This document shows positions 21,641-32,879 of a stretch of DNA of 64,000 nucleotides, one piece after another (the first letter of the stretch is position 1; each line of letters starts with the position of its first letter). Made by a program: the position numbers and the translations under genes. Origin of the DNA: Synaphobranchus kaupii (Eukaryota > Chordata > Actinopteri > Anguilliformes > Synaphobranchidae); assembly GCA_029718625.1 (NCBI GenBank), contig CM056389.1, positions 17,771,670 to 17,835,669 on the forward strand, read 5' to 3'. The notes beneath the pieces were generated by a model. It did not search any database. It saw nothing but the letters and a program-made list of their open reading frames with translations, and had not been told where the DNA came from.

Positions 21641-24321
21641 AATCCCAAATCCCATTTCCCATCCACCTTGTGGTAATTATGCTTTTTTATTTTTTTTTGG
21701 TAATTATGCATTTTTTATGCACAATTTCAGCATGTTTAACCCAAATTAAGATGTCTACACTTACAATGTTTATGCGTATATCCAAATTGCAAGTGTGAAA
21801 TATGTTTAATCATATTTGGAGATATTTCTTGGCAATTGGAATATGTTATCAAGCGCAGGATGCTCTTGACCAGCAAAGATCAACAGAGTCATGTCAAAGT
21901 TGGTTGCTTTTGGTATAAATGTTGGGCTGTAATTTTCTCTTACAAAGATTTTTTTTCACAGCATGATCGCAGAAATGAAATCACTTAACCCCATGGAAGA
22001 TGTGGAGGCCAGACTTGGGTCAAATATTTGTTTGAAATAATTGAGCTTTTTAGATGCCTGTAATCTTTGAAAAACCTCTGGCGTTGGATTTGTTCCCAGC
22101 CAGAACGTATACTCGTATGAAAGAAAAGTTCTGAATATTGGTCGAAGCAAATGTTTCTTAGGAGCTTTACAGGTCTCTAAAAGAGTTAAAGCTTTTCACT
22201 ATTTGCCCCTGGTCTAATGGTTGCCTATGTTTGATTTCTCTTCAATCTGTCAAAGGCTGCTCCTTCATTTTATTGTTAGGATGCTATAAAACCCTGACAT
22301 TGAATGGCAGGACAAAAAGGTCTTTAACTTCAGAAACCGAGGTGAATATTATTCAGGGGGAATGAACAGGGAAATAACACGTTATTAAGAATGCATTGAC
22401 ATGACAAATAGATAAAGAAATAATGACAAGTACTAAAATGAAGCTGAAGCAGAGCTGTGAATACGATCACTCATTTTTTTTAAAAATGCACAACTATAGG
22501 CAATTGTACATTTGGGCAAACAGTGTTGAAATTTAGGGGACTCAACAGTTTTTTTTTTCTCTTTGTGCACTTGGCCTTATTCCCAAAGGATTAAGTGTCT
22601 TAATTGGCCAGTTCAGTCACATACATTGAGCTCATTATAAAGGTATGACCTGACCCACCGCTCTCTGCACTGTGCACATTAGCAGCATTAGAAATGTGGA
22701 ATAATTTTTATTCTTAATTGCACCGGCACTTCGCTCATTGCACCTGCATCCTTTAGAAAATAAAAACAAACTCCGCTCGCCCTTTGCTTTGGACTCTGTC
22801 CAGAGTCAGGCCCAGGGTGGCATTGGCATGGTTAATCTTCACCGCATCTGCATGACCTTGAGGGGAAACCCCAAATCCCCCTGCGACCATCTGCATAAAG
22901 GTCAAAGGTCACGCTAAAAAGCCGAAAGGCTCGCGCTACCCGCTACGCCGTCCGCCGGCTAAGGAGGACGGCGAAAGAGGCGGCGGGTTGTTGCCAGGTC
23001 TTTCCTGATGGATTACAAACAAAGAGCCGTTCTGTGGAGTGAGAGATGAATGGATTACTGCTTTGGAGAAGAAGCTTATAGTCCAATCTCGCGTGCCCTT
23101 TGCTTCTATTTTTCCTCTCTCCCTTTGACACTTTTAATGCCGTTATTTAAGATGGCGGCGGTGCTGAAGGATGAGAACGGTTGCCATCTCCTTAGAATAA
23201 GAAATCTCCACAGCATTCATCAAGTCCTTATTTAGACCAAACTCGTCGTCTGCATCTGTGCTGATTTTGTGTGTACATTCTAGTGATAAACACTCAAACC
23301 GCATGCTAGCTTTTTTAAGATCTAACCTATGGATGTAATCTTTAACCAACTTTGCATTAACTCTTTTTTTTTTACACCCAATGGATGTAAGAAAAAAAAA
23401 AAACCCACCATATATTTAATATGTATATCCTTGTATAACAAATATATACCAGAAATATGCACAAAAAATACACAAAATGTACAAAATAATTAACGTATTC
23501 TTATACGTATCTATACTGTATATCATTATATTATCCAATATAGTATTGGAAGTTATTTACTGTACGTCAGGTGTTCACCAGAAAGTTAGCACCTGTTTGT
23601 AGAACCTTGTTTACTTCTTGTTCTTTCATCCTCTCCTAATTAATCAGGAGACGCTCCCTGTCGCGGCGTGTCCCTCCTGCAGCCCTCCAAGAGGATGACG
23701 GGACACATTCGGTCATTCAGAGCCGCCAAGACCGCGGCGCAGGCCCCCCGATCTGGCGGGCGCGTCTCACCTTATCGTCTCTCCGCAGAAGGGCTCTTGG
23801 ACCACGGTGATTGGGTTTCATTTGCCCCTCTCTCTCTCTGTTTAATGTCATTGTGTTTGTGTTTTCGGCACCCAGTCGAGAGCGGATCGCAGACTCAATT
23901 GTCAATACAAAGGTTGCATACGAACAGCGGGAAAACGGCTGTTATTCGGAATTCCCGCAACATATGTATCTCTGTATTCATGCGGTCTCCTGATGGCATT
24001 TGTCATCCTATGATTATGAAGCAGACATGCCACCTGCTCCTGGGTGAAAAGGGTATTATTTTTTCCCGCTTTTGTTCCGCTCGTAGCCTCTGGCAGAGCA
24101 TGATGAACACCAACGTTTCTAAAGATCTCCGTAAAGCACTGTCAAAATTCATTTGGACACGACAAAAGCACAGTCACATCCAGCCCTTGACAGCTCCCGT
24201 GAAGTAGCCAGTTAATGCATTCAGGCTATGGAGTGTCATTTAAGGGCAAAGATTGCCAGCGTTACTTTGGCACACTTTTCACAGAGGCCTACGCTCAGAG
24301 CTCCAACTCACCAGCTTAGGA
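21641..24321. other. intergenic; possible conserved non-coding segment
   Basis: No recognisable exon. At about 22600-23300 base composition is balanced and the sequence is free of recognisable repeats. The longest non-repeat frame here is 23668-24207 (179 codons, plus); it has no domain I can name, and its composition looks like translated non-coding DNA. A homopolymer-rich stretch lies at 23367-23404. Confidence 0.4.
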
Positions 24322-24559
24322 GCAGCAGTGTGGTGCAATGCTGAGGGAACTGGGCTTGTCACCTAATGGTTGTAGGTCCAATTCTCAGGTATGGGTACAC
24401 TTCCATTGCACCCTTGAGCGAGGTGCTTAGCCTGAATTGCCTCAGTATATACAGTTTATATATCCAGCTGTATAAATTGATGAGTGAAAATGTGAAAGCG
24501 TGCAAGTCACTTCTTTGTAAGAGCGTCTGCTAAATGTCAGCGTCTGCATAATGTAAATG
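24322..24559 (+). mobile_element. tRNA-derived SINE, older copy
   Basis: Same family as 17789-18010. It has a decayed tRNA-like head (GTAGGTCCAATTCTC as B-box), the body CCCTTGAGCGAGGTGCTTAG, the TATATCCAGCTGTAT block and the 3' AGAGCGTCTGCTAAATG. The tail has degenerated to one or two TAATGTAA units. The B-box mutation suggests the internal promoter is weakened. Confidence 0.85.
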
Positions 24560-25451
24560 CTTGTAATTAATACTCAATCCTGAAATTCCCAAATGCATTC
24601 CAGCCGTGTGTCGACATGCGAACATGGAAACTTCATTCCTTACCGGCTCATCCTTACTGGTGTGTTCATCTCATCAATTCATTGCTGATTGTTTCATTGT
24701 TTTTTTTTTAGTTTTTTTTTTTTTACTTAATTTAGGTTAATTTACATAATTTAGCTTGATTCATATGATCATAAAACTGCAAACTGTTAAAACTTGTTAA
24801 ATTTCTTTAAATTTTTCTTCCTAAATTTGTCTGCTATCAAATCTGTGGCCACTTTTGGGGTATCAGTCTTTTCTTCATGGGGGGGGGGGGGGGGGGGGGG
24901 GGTAAGGCTGTCTTTTCCGCCTCCCTTCCCTTTGATAATGTACTGATGGAATGTGGCCGTATAAAATTGAAACCACAGAATAAGCCTTATTTGTATGCCG
25001 TCGTTTGCTGCCCATGTGGTTCTTCAAATTGCTTAGTATGTGTCCAGCTGTCGAGTAGTAAACTGTTATTTTTAAATGAAGTGCTCAGTTCACTTTTTTG
25101 GTTTGTTGTGGTTTCATATTTTGGATTGATATGAGAGAACTCCACCTCTGCAGTGCACAGGAGGGCTGCAGATCTTTTTTTTTATTTCAGTGTTGTTTCT
25201 TCCTCTGTGCTGCTGTTCAAACTTGTACTTTATCCCACGGGGTCTAAAACTATGTCCTTCCTGCAGTCCATTAAATTAACAGATACTTGGTCATAAAAAA
25301 AAAAAATACTTGGTCATGATGTACCCAGATCTGTCTGAACATCTGTCTAATTATACATCAAATCCATAGAGTGAGCCATCTACAAGCCCAGAATACCCAT
25401 GATGCAACACAACAAGGATGTGTGCAGGAGTGAACCGTGTTGTTTCTGATG
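24560..25451. other. intergenic with a long G homopolymer
   Basis: Contains T-rich stretches at about 24700-24725 and a pure 24-G run at 24879-24902. No gene was seen; the 85-codon frame starting at 24877 is opened by the G run. Confidence 0.5.
24879..24902. repeat. G homopolymer, 24 bp
   Basis: Uninterrupted 24 G, the longest pure G run in the window. Confidence 0.95.
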
Positions 25452-25500
25452 TACAGTACCAGTCAAAAGTTTGGACCTACTCATAGAAGGTTTTTTCCGT
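25452..25500 (+). mobile_element. Tc1-like terminal repeat remnant (second Tc1 family)
   Basis: TACAGTACCAGTCAAAAGTT followed by TGGACCTACTCAT is the terminal-repeat style of a widespread fish Tc1 family, starting at a TA. Only one end is recognisable; no transposase body follows. It is distinct from the full element at 25669. Confidence 0.65.
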
Positions 25501-25668
25501 TAAGGGTATGTTTTCGGTGGTGTGGGTGAGTTTGTTTGTTTGTTTGTGGGCAGGATTACGTAAAAACTACCAGACCAATTTGTGTGTAGTATAGTATGTG
25601 TAGTATGGGCCAAGGACGAACCCATTACATTTTGGAGCGGATTTGATCAGTGGTTTTCGAAATAAATA
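25501..25668. repeat. fragment of a dispersed fish repeat, target of the Tc1 insertion
   Basis: Contains CAGGATTACGTAAAAACTAC and CATTACATTTTGGAGCGGAT, blocks that I associate with a common teleost interspersed repeat. The Tc1 element inserted at the TA at 25667-25668. Confidence 0.45.
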
Positions 25669-25966
25669 CACTACTCGCAAAAAGTTAGGGATATTCGGCT
25701 TTCGGGTGAAATTTCAGGATGAACCTAAAATGCACTATAACCTTTACAGGTGAAATTAATTTGACCTTCTCTAAACTTTTGAATGCACATGTCCAACTAT
25801 TCAATGTTTCAGTACTTTTTGCACAACTTGCTGTTCTCTAACAAGGAGCTGAACGGCAAAATTCACAACAGGTGTTTGATCCATGAATCGACCAATACAT
25901 TTCCTGGTTCAATTAGAATTGGTATTTAAACAGTCCTCTTCATCATGCTGTTCACATTTTGACATC

Positions 25967-26995
25967 ATGAGACCAAGACGACACCTAACAATTGATCAAC
26001 AGTACCTCGCCATTGCGAGGCTTCAAACAGGATGTTCTCAGAGGGAAGTGGCCACTGAGCTTAGAGTGTCACAGAGTGTCATCAGCAGGTTGCAACAGAG
26101 ATACAGAGAGACTGGAAGAGTCACAGAAAGGCATAGAAGTGGACGTCCTTTGGCCACATCCCACACTGATGACCGCTTCATTGTGAACAGTGCCCTGCGG
26201 AACCGGATGATGAATGCTACTGAACTCCAGGCACATTTAAGGGAGGTGAGAGGCACCCAAGTGTCACGTCAGACCATTCGAAACCGTTTACATCAGCGTG
26301 GTCTGCGTGCTAGACGACCTGCAAGGGTACCTGACCACACCACCAGGCACAGGCGTCATCGTCTTGCATGGGCCAGGGAGCATTTACGCTGGACGAGGGA
26401 CCAGTGGGCCTCAGTGCTGTTCTCTGATGAAAGTCGATTCACGTTGAGCAGAAATGATGGCCGCCAACGATGTTGGAGACGTCAAGGAGAGCGCTATGCA
26501 TCAGCCACTGTTGTCACCAAACGACCCTTTGGTGGTGGCGGTGTTACAGTGTGGGCAGGTGTGTCTAGTCAATACAGAACTGCCCTACACTTTGTGAATG
26601 GTACAGTGACAAGCCCATACTACCTGAATAACATCATTAATCCAGTCATTGTGCCCCTGCATGAACAACACAGGCCTAATTTCATCTTCATGGACGACAA
26701 TGCTCCAGCTCATCGAGGTCGCATCATTAGGGAAAGGCTGCTGGAGACTGGGGTACCTCAAATGGAGTGGCCTGCACTTTCTCCAGACCTGAATCCCATA
26801 GAAAACCTATGGGATCAGCTGACTCACCGTGTAGAGGCTCGTAACTCTGTACCCCAGAACCTCAATGACCTGAGGGCCGCCCTTCAAGAAGAGTGGGATG
26901 CCATGCCTCAGCAGACAATAAGTCGACTTGTGAACAGCATGAGACGTCGTTGTCAAGCTGTAATTGATGCTCAAGGGCACATGACAAGTTATTGA
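25967..26995 (+). CDS. Tc1-like transposase (DD34E), intact
   Basis: Cut-and-paste DNA transposase that binds the element's terminal repeats and moves it into TA sites, acting in the nucleus. From ATG 25967 it has 342 residues, the usual length for the clade. The frame is also open to an upstream ATG at 25883 (370 residues), but the extra 28 residues look like translated leader. The N-terminal helix-turn-helix pair spans about 5-110 ([20 protein letters not shown], then [20 protein letters not shown]), with a GRP box ([10 protein letters not shown]). The catalytic domain shows D154 in LFSDESRF, a glycine-rich box [15 protein letters not shown]244 in FMDDNAPAH and E279 in [13 protein letters not shown]. 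There are 34 residues between D244 and E279, the Tc1 signature. No stop, frameshift or missing catalytic residue was seen. Activity is not shown by sequence alone. Confidence 0.95.
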   Translation: MRPRRHLTIDQQYLAIARLQTGCSQREVATELRVSQSVISRLQQRYRETGRVTERHRSGRPLATSHTDDRFIVNSALRNRMMNATELQAHLREVRGTQVSRQTIRNRLHQRGLRARRPARVPDHTTRHRRHRLAWAREHLRWTRDQWASVLFSDESRFTLSRNDGRQRCWRRQGERYASATVVTKRPFGGGGVTVWAGVSSQYRTALHFVNGTVTSPYYLNNIINPVIVPLHEQHRPNFIFMDDNAPAHRGRIIRERLLETGVPQMEWPALSPDLNPIENLWDQLTHRVEARNSVPQNLNDLRAALQEEWDAMPQQTISRLVNSMRRRCQAVIDAQGHMTSY

Positions 26996-27048
26996 GACAT
27001 TGACATTTTTGTTGTGGTATACCCACCACTGTTGTTGGCTTTTGTTTC

Positions 27049-27054
27049 AATAAA
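27049..27054 (+). promoter_or_regulatory. polyadenylation signal AATAAA of the Tc1 transposase gene
   Basis: AATAAA lies 54 bp after the stop codon and before the right terminal repeat, inside the element. Confidence 0.6.
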
Positions 27055-27201
27055 TTGTTTGAGATGAGGAAATCACCATTGCATGCTTCTACTTAAATGC
27101 CCTACTTTCATGATACGTATAATATCACTGTAGTGTGAACTTACATTTTCCATAAATTTCACCCGAAAGCCAAATATCCCTAACTTTTTGTGAGTAGTGT
27201 A

Positions 27202-27700
27202 TAAATATATACGCGTATACAATGTTTTGCAATGGGGGCGCCGCCATGTTTTTTTTGTGTAATAATTTCGACCGACCATTAGAGGGCGACTACCTCTTCC
27301 CAAAAAGCTCATTGTTTCATAGCTGGCCTTTTCGTTTAGTAAATAGAATATATGCCTTACATTGCCCATTCTTCTAGTCATTTTATTTTTTTTGACCAAA
27401 CAGAACACAGTGTACACACATCAGCTATGTATGTTATAAATAATCATCCCCATTGTCCTTCCAGCAACTTGCTGAACTAGGTTCGTTGTTTGTTGCTATG
27501 GAATAGCAGGTGGTATCCAGGGGTTGGAAATTTCTGAACTAGCTGTCTATAGACTACATGGTTAAGGCTTAGGTAATAACTTATTTACATTATAGGCATT
27601 TTTATCTTTGATTGAGGTTGTTTACACGGTTCTCTGGCTCATGGGCATCACACGCAGCAGTTTGCTAGATGTGCTCAACGGCGCTCCCTTGCGGTTGGTG
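27202..27700. other. intergenic, no gene recognised
   Basis: Ordinary AT-rich sequence on the far side of the Tc1 element. The 114-codon minus frame at 27073-27417 overlaps the Tc1 right end and has no recognisable domain. Confidence 0.5.
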
Positions 27701-28220
27701 CGGGCTGGGGCCCGGGGGAAGCGGGAGCAGCAGGCTGGGGCCCGGGGGAAGTGAGAGCAGCGGGCTGGGTCCCGGGGGAAGCGGGAGCAGCAGGCTGGGA
27801 CCCGGAGGAAGCGGGAGCAGCAGGCTGGGACCCGGGGGAAGCGAGAGCAGCGGGCTGGGGCCCGGGGGAAGCGGGAGCAGCGGGCTGGGACCCGGGGGAA
27901 GCGGGAGCAGCAGGCTGGGGCCCGGGGGAAGCGGGAGCAGCAGGCTGGGACCCGGGGGAAGCGGGAGCAGCAGGCTGGGGCCCGGGGGAAGCGGGAGCAG
28001 CGGGCTGGGGCCCGGGGGAAGCGGGAGCAGCGGGCTGGGGCCCGGGGGAAGCGGGAGCAGCAGGCTGGGACCCGGGGGAAGCGGGAGCAGCGGGCTGGGG
28101 CCCGGGGGAAGCGGGAGCAGCAGGCTGGGGCCCGGGGGAAGCGGGAGCAGCAGGCTGGGACCCGGGGGAAGCGGGAGCAGCAGGCTGGGGCCCGGGGGAA
28201 GCGGGAGCAGCAGGCTGGGG
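27701..28220. repeat. 30-bp G-rich minisatellite, about 17 copies
   Basis: Units of GCGGGAGCAGCAGGCTGGGG plus CCCGGGGGAA (30 bp) in perfect register for about 520 bp. There is A/G variation at GCAGCAGG/GCAGCGGG and CTGGGA/CTGGGG. Since 30 is divisible by 3, several frames stay open on both strands (up to 253 codons on the minus strand, a 10-residue LLLPLPPGPS repeat). These are by-products of the repeat and I do not call a gene. Runs of three or more G on the plus strand could form G-quadruplexes. Confidence 0.97.
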
Positions 28221-29961
28221 GTGTTTAATGGAGCAGGCCATGGTGGCCCGGGGGGCAGGGCGAGAGCATAACACTTACCTTTAAACGTAGAGCAGGTCGC
28301 TACGCTGAGCGACATACAGCGTTTGAGAAAATGGGGGTAAGGGAGGGGGGATGCGGGGGGCATTAAGGGGATAATGGGGCACCTCAGGAGCAGGGACCCC
28401 CGCCCCCGCCCCACCGCGTGGTCCATTTTTCCCTGTAAATCTAGTTATGGCTGGTGGTTCTTATCACACGGTGCTTCCACGACTGCTTTTAACAGAATTA
28501 ATCTTTAATCTTTAATCCTGCCCTTAGCATGTGGAGTGAGGTTGATTTCTCTGGAAGGGCTTGGAGCTAGATGGTCAAGCAAACCCTCTGGGGGTGGGCC
28601 TCAAATGGGCCTTTTATCCACCTGGGGGGTCATGATATGCGGCCGCCGGTAAACAGGGGCGGCAATCACACTTACACCCCGCCGCACCCAGCCCCACCTC
28701 ACCGCACCGTTATCAGAGCTGCCTGACGGATGCCGCTTGGCTACGTGTTGACCGTTGACCTTATCTTTTATATCACTGCGAATCGTAAACACTAAGGGAC
28801 ACTAGATAAATCACACCTAGGGTGTGCCTACCCCCAGCTGTGCCATAATGTTGCATTAAAGTGTCACTATAACAGTAGGGTGCACTTGAAGTGCATGGAA
28901 AGGCAAAGCTAATTCATTCAAAAGGACAGGCTTTTATTAAGGCAAATGACAATTGTGATTTTGGAAAAGAAAAACTATAAAAAGATATGTTTGTCTTAAA
29001 GATCTTTGAAATGTCAGCCATGCAGTGATATGATTAAAATAGGAAAAGTGGTAGAAATTAGTTACAGGCTGCATGTCAAGTAAACACACTAGAATATGAC
29101 AACAGGAGAATTAAGGCCAGTGCACTAATTTGCCCACCATTAAGCTAAAATTGGCTGTAATGAAGGTACAGTCTCCCATAAACTGAATATGTCTGTACTC
29201 CAGGCAGTGCAATCATAGCAAGAAGATAAAAAGTGACGTGGGGAATAAGCAAATGATTAAACAATAAAGTGAGCCTTTTACAGTGCGCTACAGTTGACAT
29301 GTTTGACAGTGTTCGTTTAATGTTAATTTGGTTCTGGATATATTAGTTTAAATAGGACTGATATCAAATTTATTTAAAAAAATGTATAAACATCATCTAC
29401 AACCTAGGTCTAGACACTGTAGACAGGCATCCGATTTATTAAGGTGCATTAATTAAGACACGGTAATGGGTAACCAGGCAACAATGTTGTTGTGCTTAAT
29501 AAACAAAATGAGATTTACAAGATAAAAGAATGAAAACTTTTGAAAAGCAGTGCTCATTCCCTTGCTGGTGAGGGATTTTTTTTTTTTTTTTTTACCTCAG
29601 ATCTGGCTCTATTGTAGTTTTGTTGCTCATTCACCCACCCCACCCCTAAGGTCCGCAGGGGCATTGCAGGTGTTTCTGCACCTGGCCACAAGTCTCCATT
29701 ACAAGCCGTGCTGTTCCTGCTTGATCAAAACATCAGTCTCTGTCAGTGTGATCTCCAAGTAAACCTTTTTTTCAGTTAGCCTCCCAACCATATTTACAGT
29801 ATAGCAGAGTCCTGCTTTGCTTCTTTGCCCAGCAGTCGAAGACACTGTCTATAATGCAAACCCTCTGATCAGTCTGAGCAGTGGGACCACTGCTATGAAT
29901 TTCCAAACCAAAGCAAGTCTATATAAATGCCTGATTTCCACTCATCAAATTTTGCTTGCAC
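28221..29961. other. intergenic, no gene recognised
   Basis: Begins with a GC-rich shoulder to the minisatellite (about 28221-28430), then AT-rich sequence with a T run near 29577-29593. No gene was seen. Confidence 0.5.
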
Positions 29962-30254
29962 GGGCGGCACGGTGGTGCAGTGGTTAGCACTGTCGCCTCC
30001 CAGAAAGAAGGTACCGAGTTTGAATCCCGGCCGAGGCCCTTTCTGTGTGGAGTTTGCATGTTCTCCCCGTGTCCGCGTGGGTTTCCTCTGGGTACTCCGG
30101 TTTCCTCCCGCAGTCCAAAGACATGCAGGTTTGGTTAATTGGCGACTCTAAATTGGCCATAGGTATGAGTGTGTGAGTGAATAGTGTGTGTGTGTGCCCT
30201 GTGATAGATTGGCGACCTGTCCTGGGTGTATTCCTGGATGGATGGATTGATGGA
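29962..30254 (+). mobile_element. tRNA-derived SINE with GATG-type tail
   Basis: The 5' head GGGCGGCACGGTGGTGCAGT continues GGTTAGCAC, and a B-box-like GTTTGAATCCC lies at 30018-30028. The body TTTGCATGTTCTCCCCGTGT, CTCCGGTTTCCTCCCGCAGT and CCAAAGACATGCAGGTTTGG is a widespread fish SINE type. The tail GGATGGATGGATTGATGG matches the GATG repeats that end Rex3/RTE-type LINEs, such as the fragment ending at 35443. A partner relation is inferred. Confidence 0.85.
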
Positions 30255-32799
30255 CATTTTGCTATTTTTTTATTTGTAAACTACTTTAAAGCACAGCTAC
30301 AATTCCTAAGGAATCATACTTTTATGTGGTACGCCTTCATTTAAGTGTTTTGTTTATTATTATTTTGAGGTAGTTTGTACTCCTGAACCCAAGCACATCC
30401 TCAGAGAATATCAGCCACCTGGAGGCAAAGCTATGTATTTTAGGTTATTACATTATCTGGATGAGATATCATAACATTAACCTGATCTCTACTGAATTCT
30501 TATGATCGAGTGACTGAAAGTTGAGGTAGGAATACCAACTTTTAAAGGTCAGCTAACTGGGTGGCCTTTATTTTGGACTATCCTACAGTATAACACAATT
30601 AAATATGTGCCCTTCACTCTAATGGAGGATTCTGGCCCTTCTCCAGGCATTAGATTCAATCACGGTCCACCCACTAAATAGTGCTCTGTAGCCTTATTGG
30701 TGAGTTAGCCTACAGCTTGTGTGGAGCTGTTATATTTTACCATACTATGTACAAGTCATAGAGCATAGCACGAGAGCCAGCTTGGGGAAATAAGAATCAG
30801 GAGGATGTGACCTTTATGTAAAAGGATGTGCCTTCCAAATAAATCGCCCAACAAAGGAAAAGTCTGTAGAGCAGCAAATTTAGGGATGCAACCACAGATT
30901 CTCTATAGCAACCAGATGGTTACTTCCTACATTCCTTCAATCCTGTTTCCTAGCTCTTAAAGGTTTTTGGCAGCAGTTTTTAGTGATATATCACGGTTCA
31001 TTAATATTTATGAAGCAATTTTATTTCAAGGACAGAACATGGATGGCCATGGGTAGTATACTTGGTCACAATCCTTCATGGTTGTCCATAAGCATTTCAG
31101 CTTATTTCAGCTTCAACAGTAGTCCAGGCAGAACTTTTTATGCTAAGAATGCTGACTTGACCGTCTTGAAAATCTGTGGTGAATCAGAATCAGATAGACA
31201 GGGAGAATAATGGTCAACTGCAACACACATCTCAGATATCCTCTCTCTAAACCGTAGATCAGGATTGAAGCATGGTTTACCAGTTTACCTCAGTACCTAG
31301 TAAAAGCCAATTCATCAGTTTCAAGCAATTTCTGTCAAGATAACTAACGTATTTAATATATGAATGAATATGTAATATTTTGGTTTGGCGCTGAATGGAT
31401 CTGCTCTATGTCACACACCAGCATGCACTACCTATCAAACAGGGAGCATGACACATCTCCCCTACTAACCAGGAGATATACACCAAAACCCCCCAAGTAC
31501 ATAGAATCAGATCCAAACAACAGGTGGAGGCTGGGGGGGGTGGAGGGTGAGGAGCAAAATATTATTTTAGAACAAGAAGCAACGAAACAAGAGCAGTGCA
31601 GCCAGCCAGTATGGGAGAGATCAGAGTCTCGCTTTTACAAGGGGCGCTCCATTAGTGATGTGTGCAAGTGATTGGTTGAGTATGAGAACATGCGTTTGCT
31701 GAGGCCGACCATTGGTCTGGCACAGCAAGAGTTATTTGACAGAACTTGCTCTGCGCACGTGTTCGCAATGCTCATTGATTACAGAGTTAACTCACCTCAC
31801 CAGGGGGGTTTTTCACAAATCGGGATTAAGGAGTTGGACGGCTAACTTTAGTAAATATTTTTAAATTTGATGACATCCGATTGGACGAGAGCCTGGGTTC
31901 CTTCAAAATACAAAATCAAAAAACTCCCACTTTGTGAAATCCCCCCCCCCCCCCCCCCCCCAGATTTCTTGGATCTGAACTGTTTGTTGATTTTAAGGTG
32001 AAAACAAAAACCTGCAGAGCCTGCGGCCCTCCAGGACCAGAATGTCGGATATCCTACCTCAGTAGCACAGGAAGTCCCAGAGAACAAGGTTATATCATCT
32101 CCACTTTCTCTCTTCTCAGTAATGCATTTCAAGGGAAAAGGATATGACATTACAGGTACATTAACGCCTTTATTTCAATCCCTGCCGCCTGCTTTTTGTC
32201 ATGCCTAAGTGCCCCGCTGTCCACTTCCTGTTAAAAGTCCTGCATGGTATTCAATTTCCCGTGACACAAATGCGAAAAAAGCGTACGTTTGTATTTAGCG
32301 GTAATGAAAATAAACGAAAGTGTAAAAAGAAAAAGAAAGCAGCTGTAAAAAGAGGTTGAGACGACAGGACAAGAGGGAAGGAAAAGAGGCAGAACGGAGG
32401 GCGCAGTTACATGGAAATTTGTGAAGGGAATTGTTCCAGAAGAACAAGCTGAATCCAATCAGCTGGGGCTTTTCCGGATGATTTAGCAAGCAAGACTCTT
32501 CGTCCTTTTTTTTTTTTCTGGAACAGACGCTCTGCCAGTTAACCTGTCCTCAGGTGCCCAGGAGCAAGATTATGCAGTGAAAGGTGGGAGGATTTACAGA
32601 ATCCGGTCAGAGAGAAAAATCACAAATATTGGACAGGCATGCGGGGAATATTTTATATTTAAGCTATTTGGAATATTTGCGTAATCATCTGCAATTTTTA
32701 TAAAGTTGCTTATGATCTACGGCAGTAGGAAGTTATCAATTTTTGCGATTTAGGAGGGATATTCCACACAGAAGTGAGCCTTGGTAATGGCAGTTAATA
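30255..32799. other. intergenic, no gene recognised
   Basis: Contains a 21-C homopolymer (31941-31961) and fragments that look like old interspersed repeats near 31800-32060. Open frames of up to 103 codons lack recognisable motifs. Confidence 0.5.
31941..31961. repeat. C homopolymer, 21 bp
   Basis: Uninterrupted 21 C on the plus strand. Confidence 0.95.
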
Positions 32800-32879
32800 A
32801 TAGGCCTTCATGTTTATAGATACAATACTTGTATATGTTATAGGCCTTCATGTTTATAGATACAATACTTGTATATGTT
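32800..32879. repeat. perfect 40-bp direct duplication
   Basis: TAGGCCTTCATGTTTATAGA starts at 32801 and 32841, and the following GTATATGTT block is repeated too. The two copies are identical, implying a recent tandem duplication. Confidence 0.95.

Larger units (their letters stand above)
25669..27199 (+). mobile_element. complete Tc1-like transposon (1531 bp)
   Basis: The left terminal repeat, 25669-25714, starts CACTACTCGCAAAAAGTTAG. The right terminal repeat, 27154-27199, is its reverse complement at 44 of 46 positions (differences at repeat positions 9 and 28). TA dinucleotides flank both sides (25667-25668 and 27200-27201), the Tc1/mariner target duplication. One uninterrupted transposase gene lies inside at 25967-26995, and an AATAAA polyadenylation signal follows at 27049-27054. 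The size (about 1.5 kb), single intronless gene and short terminal repeats suit the Tc1 clade. Both ends and the gene being intact suggests a young, possibly autonomous copy. The named subfamily is not known to me. Confidence 0.97.

Noticed and set aside
23668..24207. 179-codon plus-strand frame, the longest outside repeats and transposons
   Set aside because: No recognisable motif, low-complexity cysteine/serine stretches in the middle, and alternative frames also open. It is likely chance, though a transcript search would settle it.
27665..28426. 253-codon minus frame and overlapping 177-200-codon frames
   Set aside because: All are translations of the 30-bp minisatellite, which is open in several frames because 30 is divisible by 3. 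No start context, domain or non-repeat coding extension was seen.
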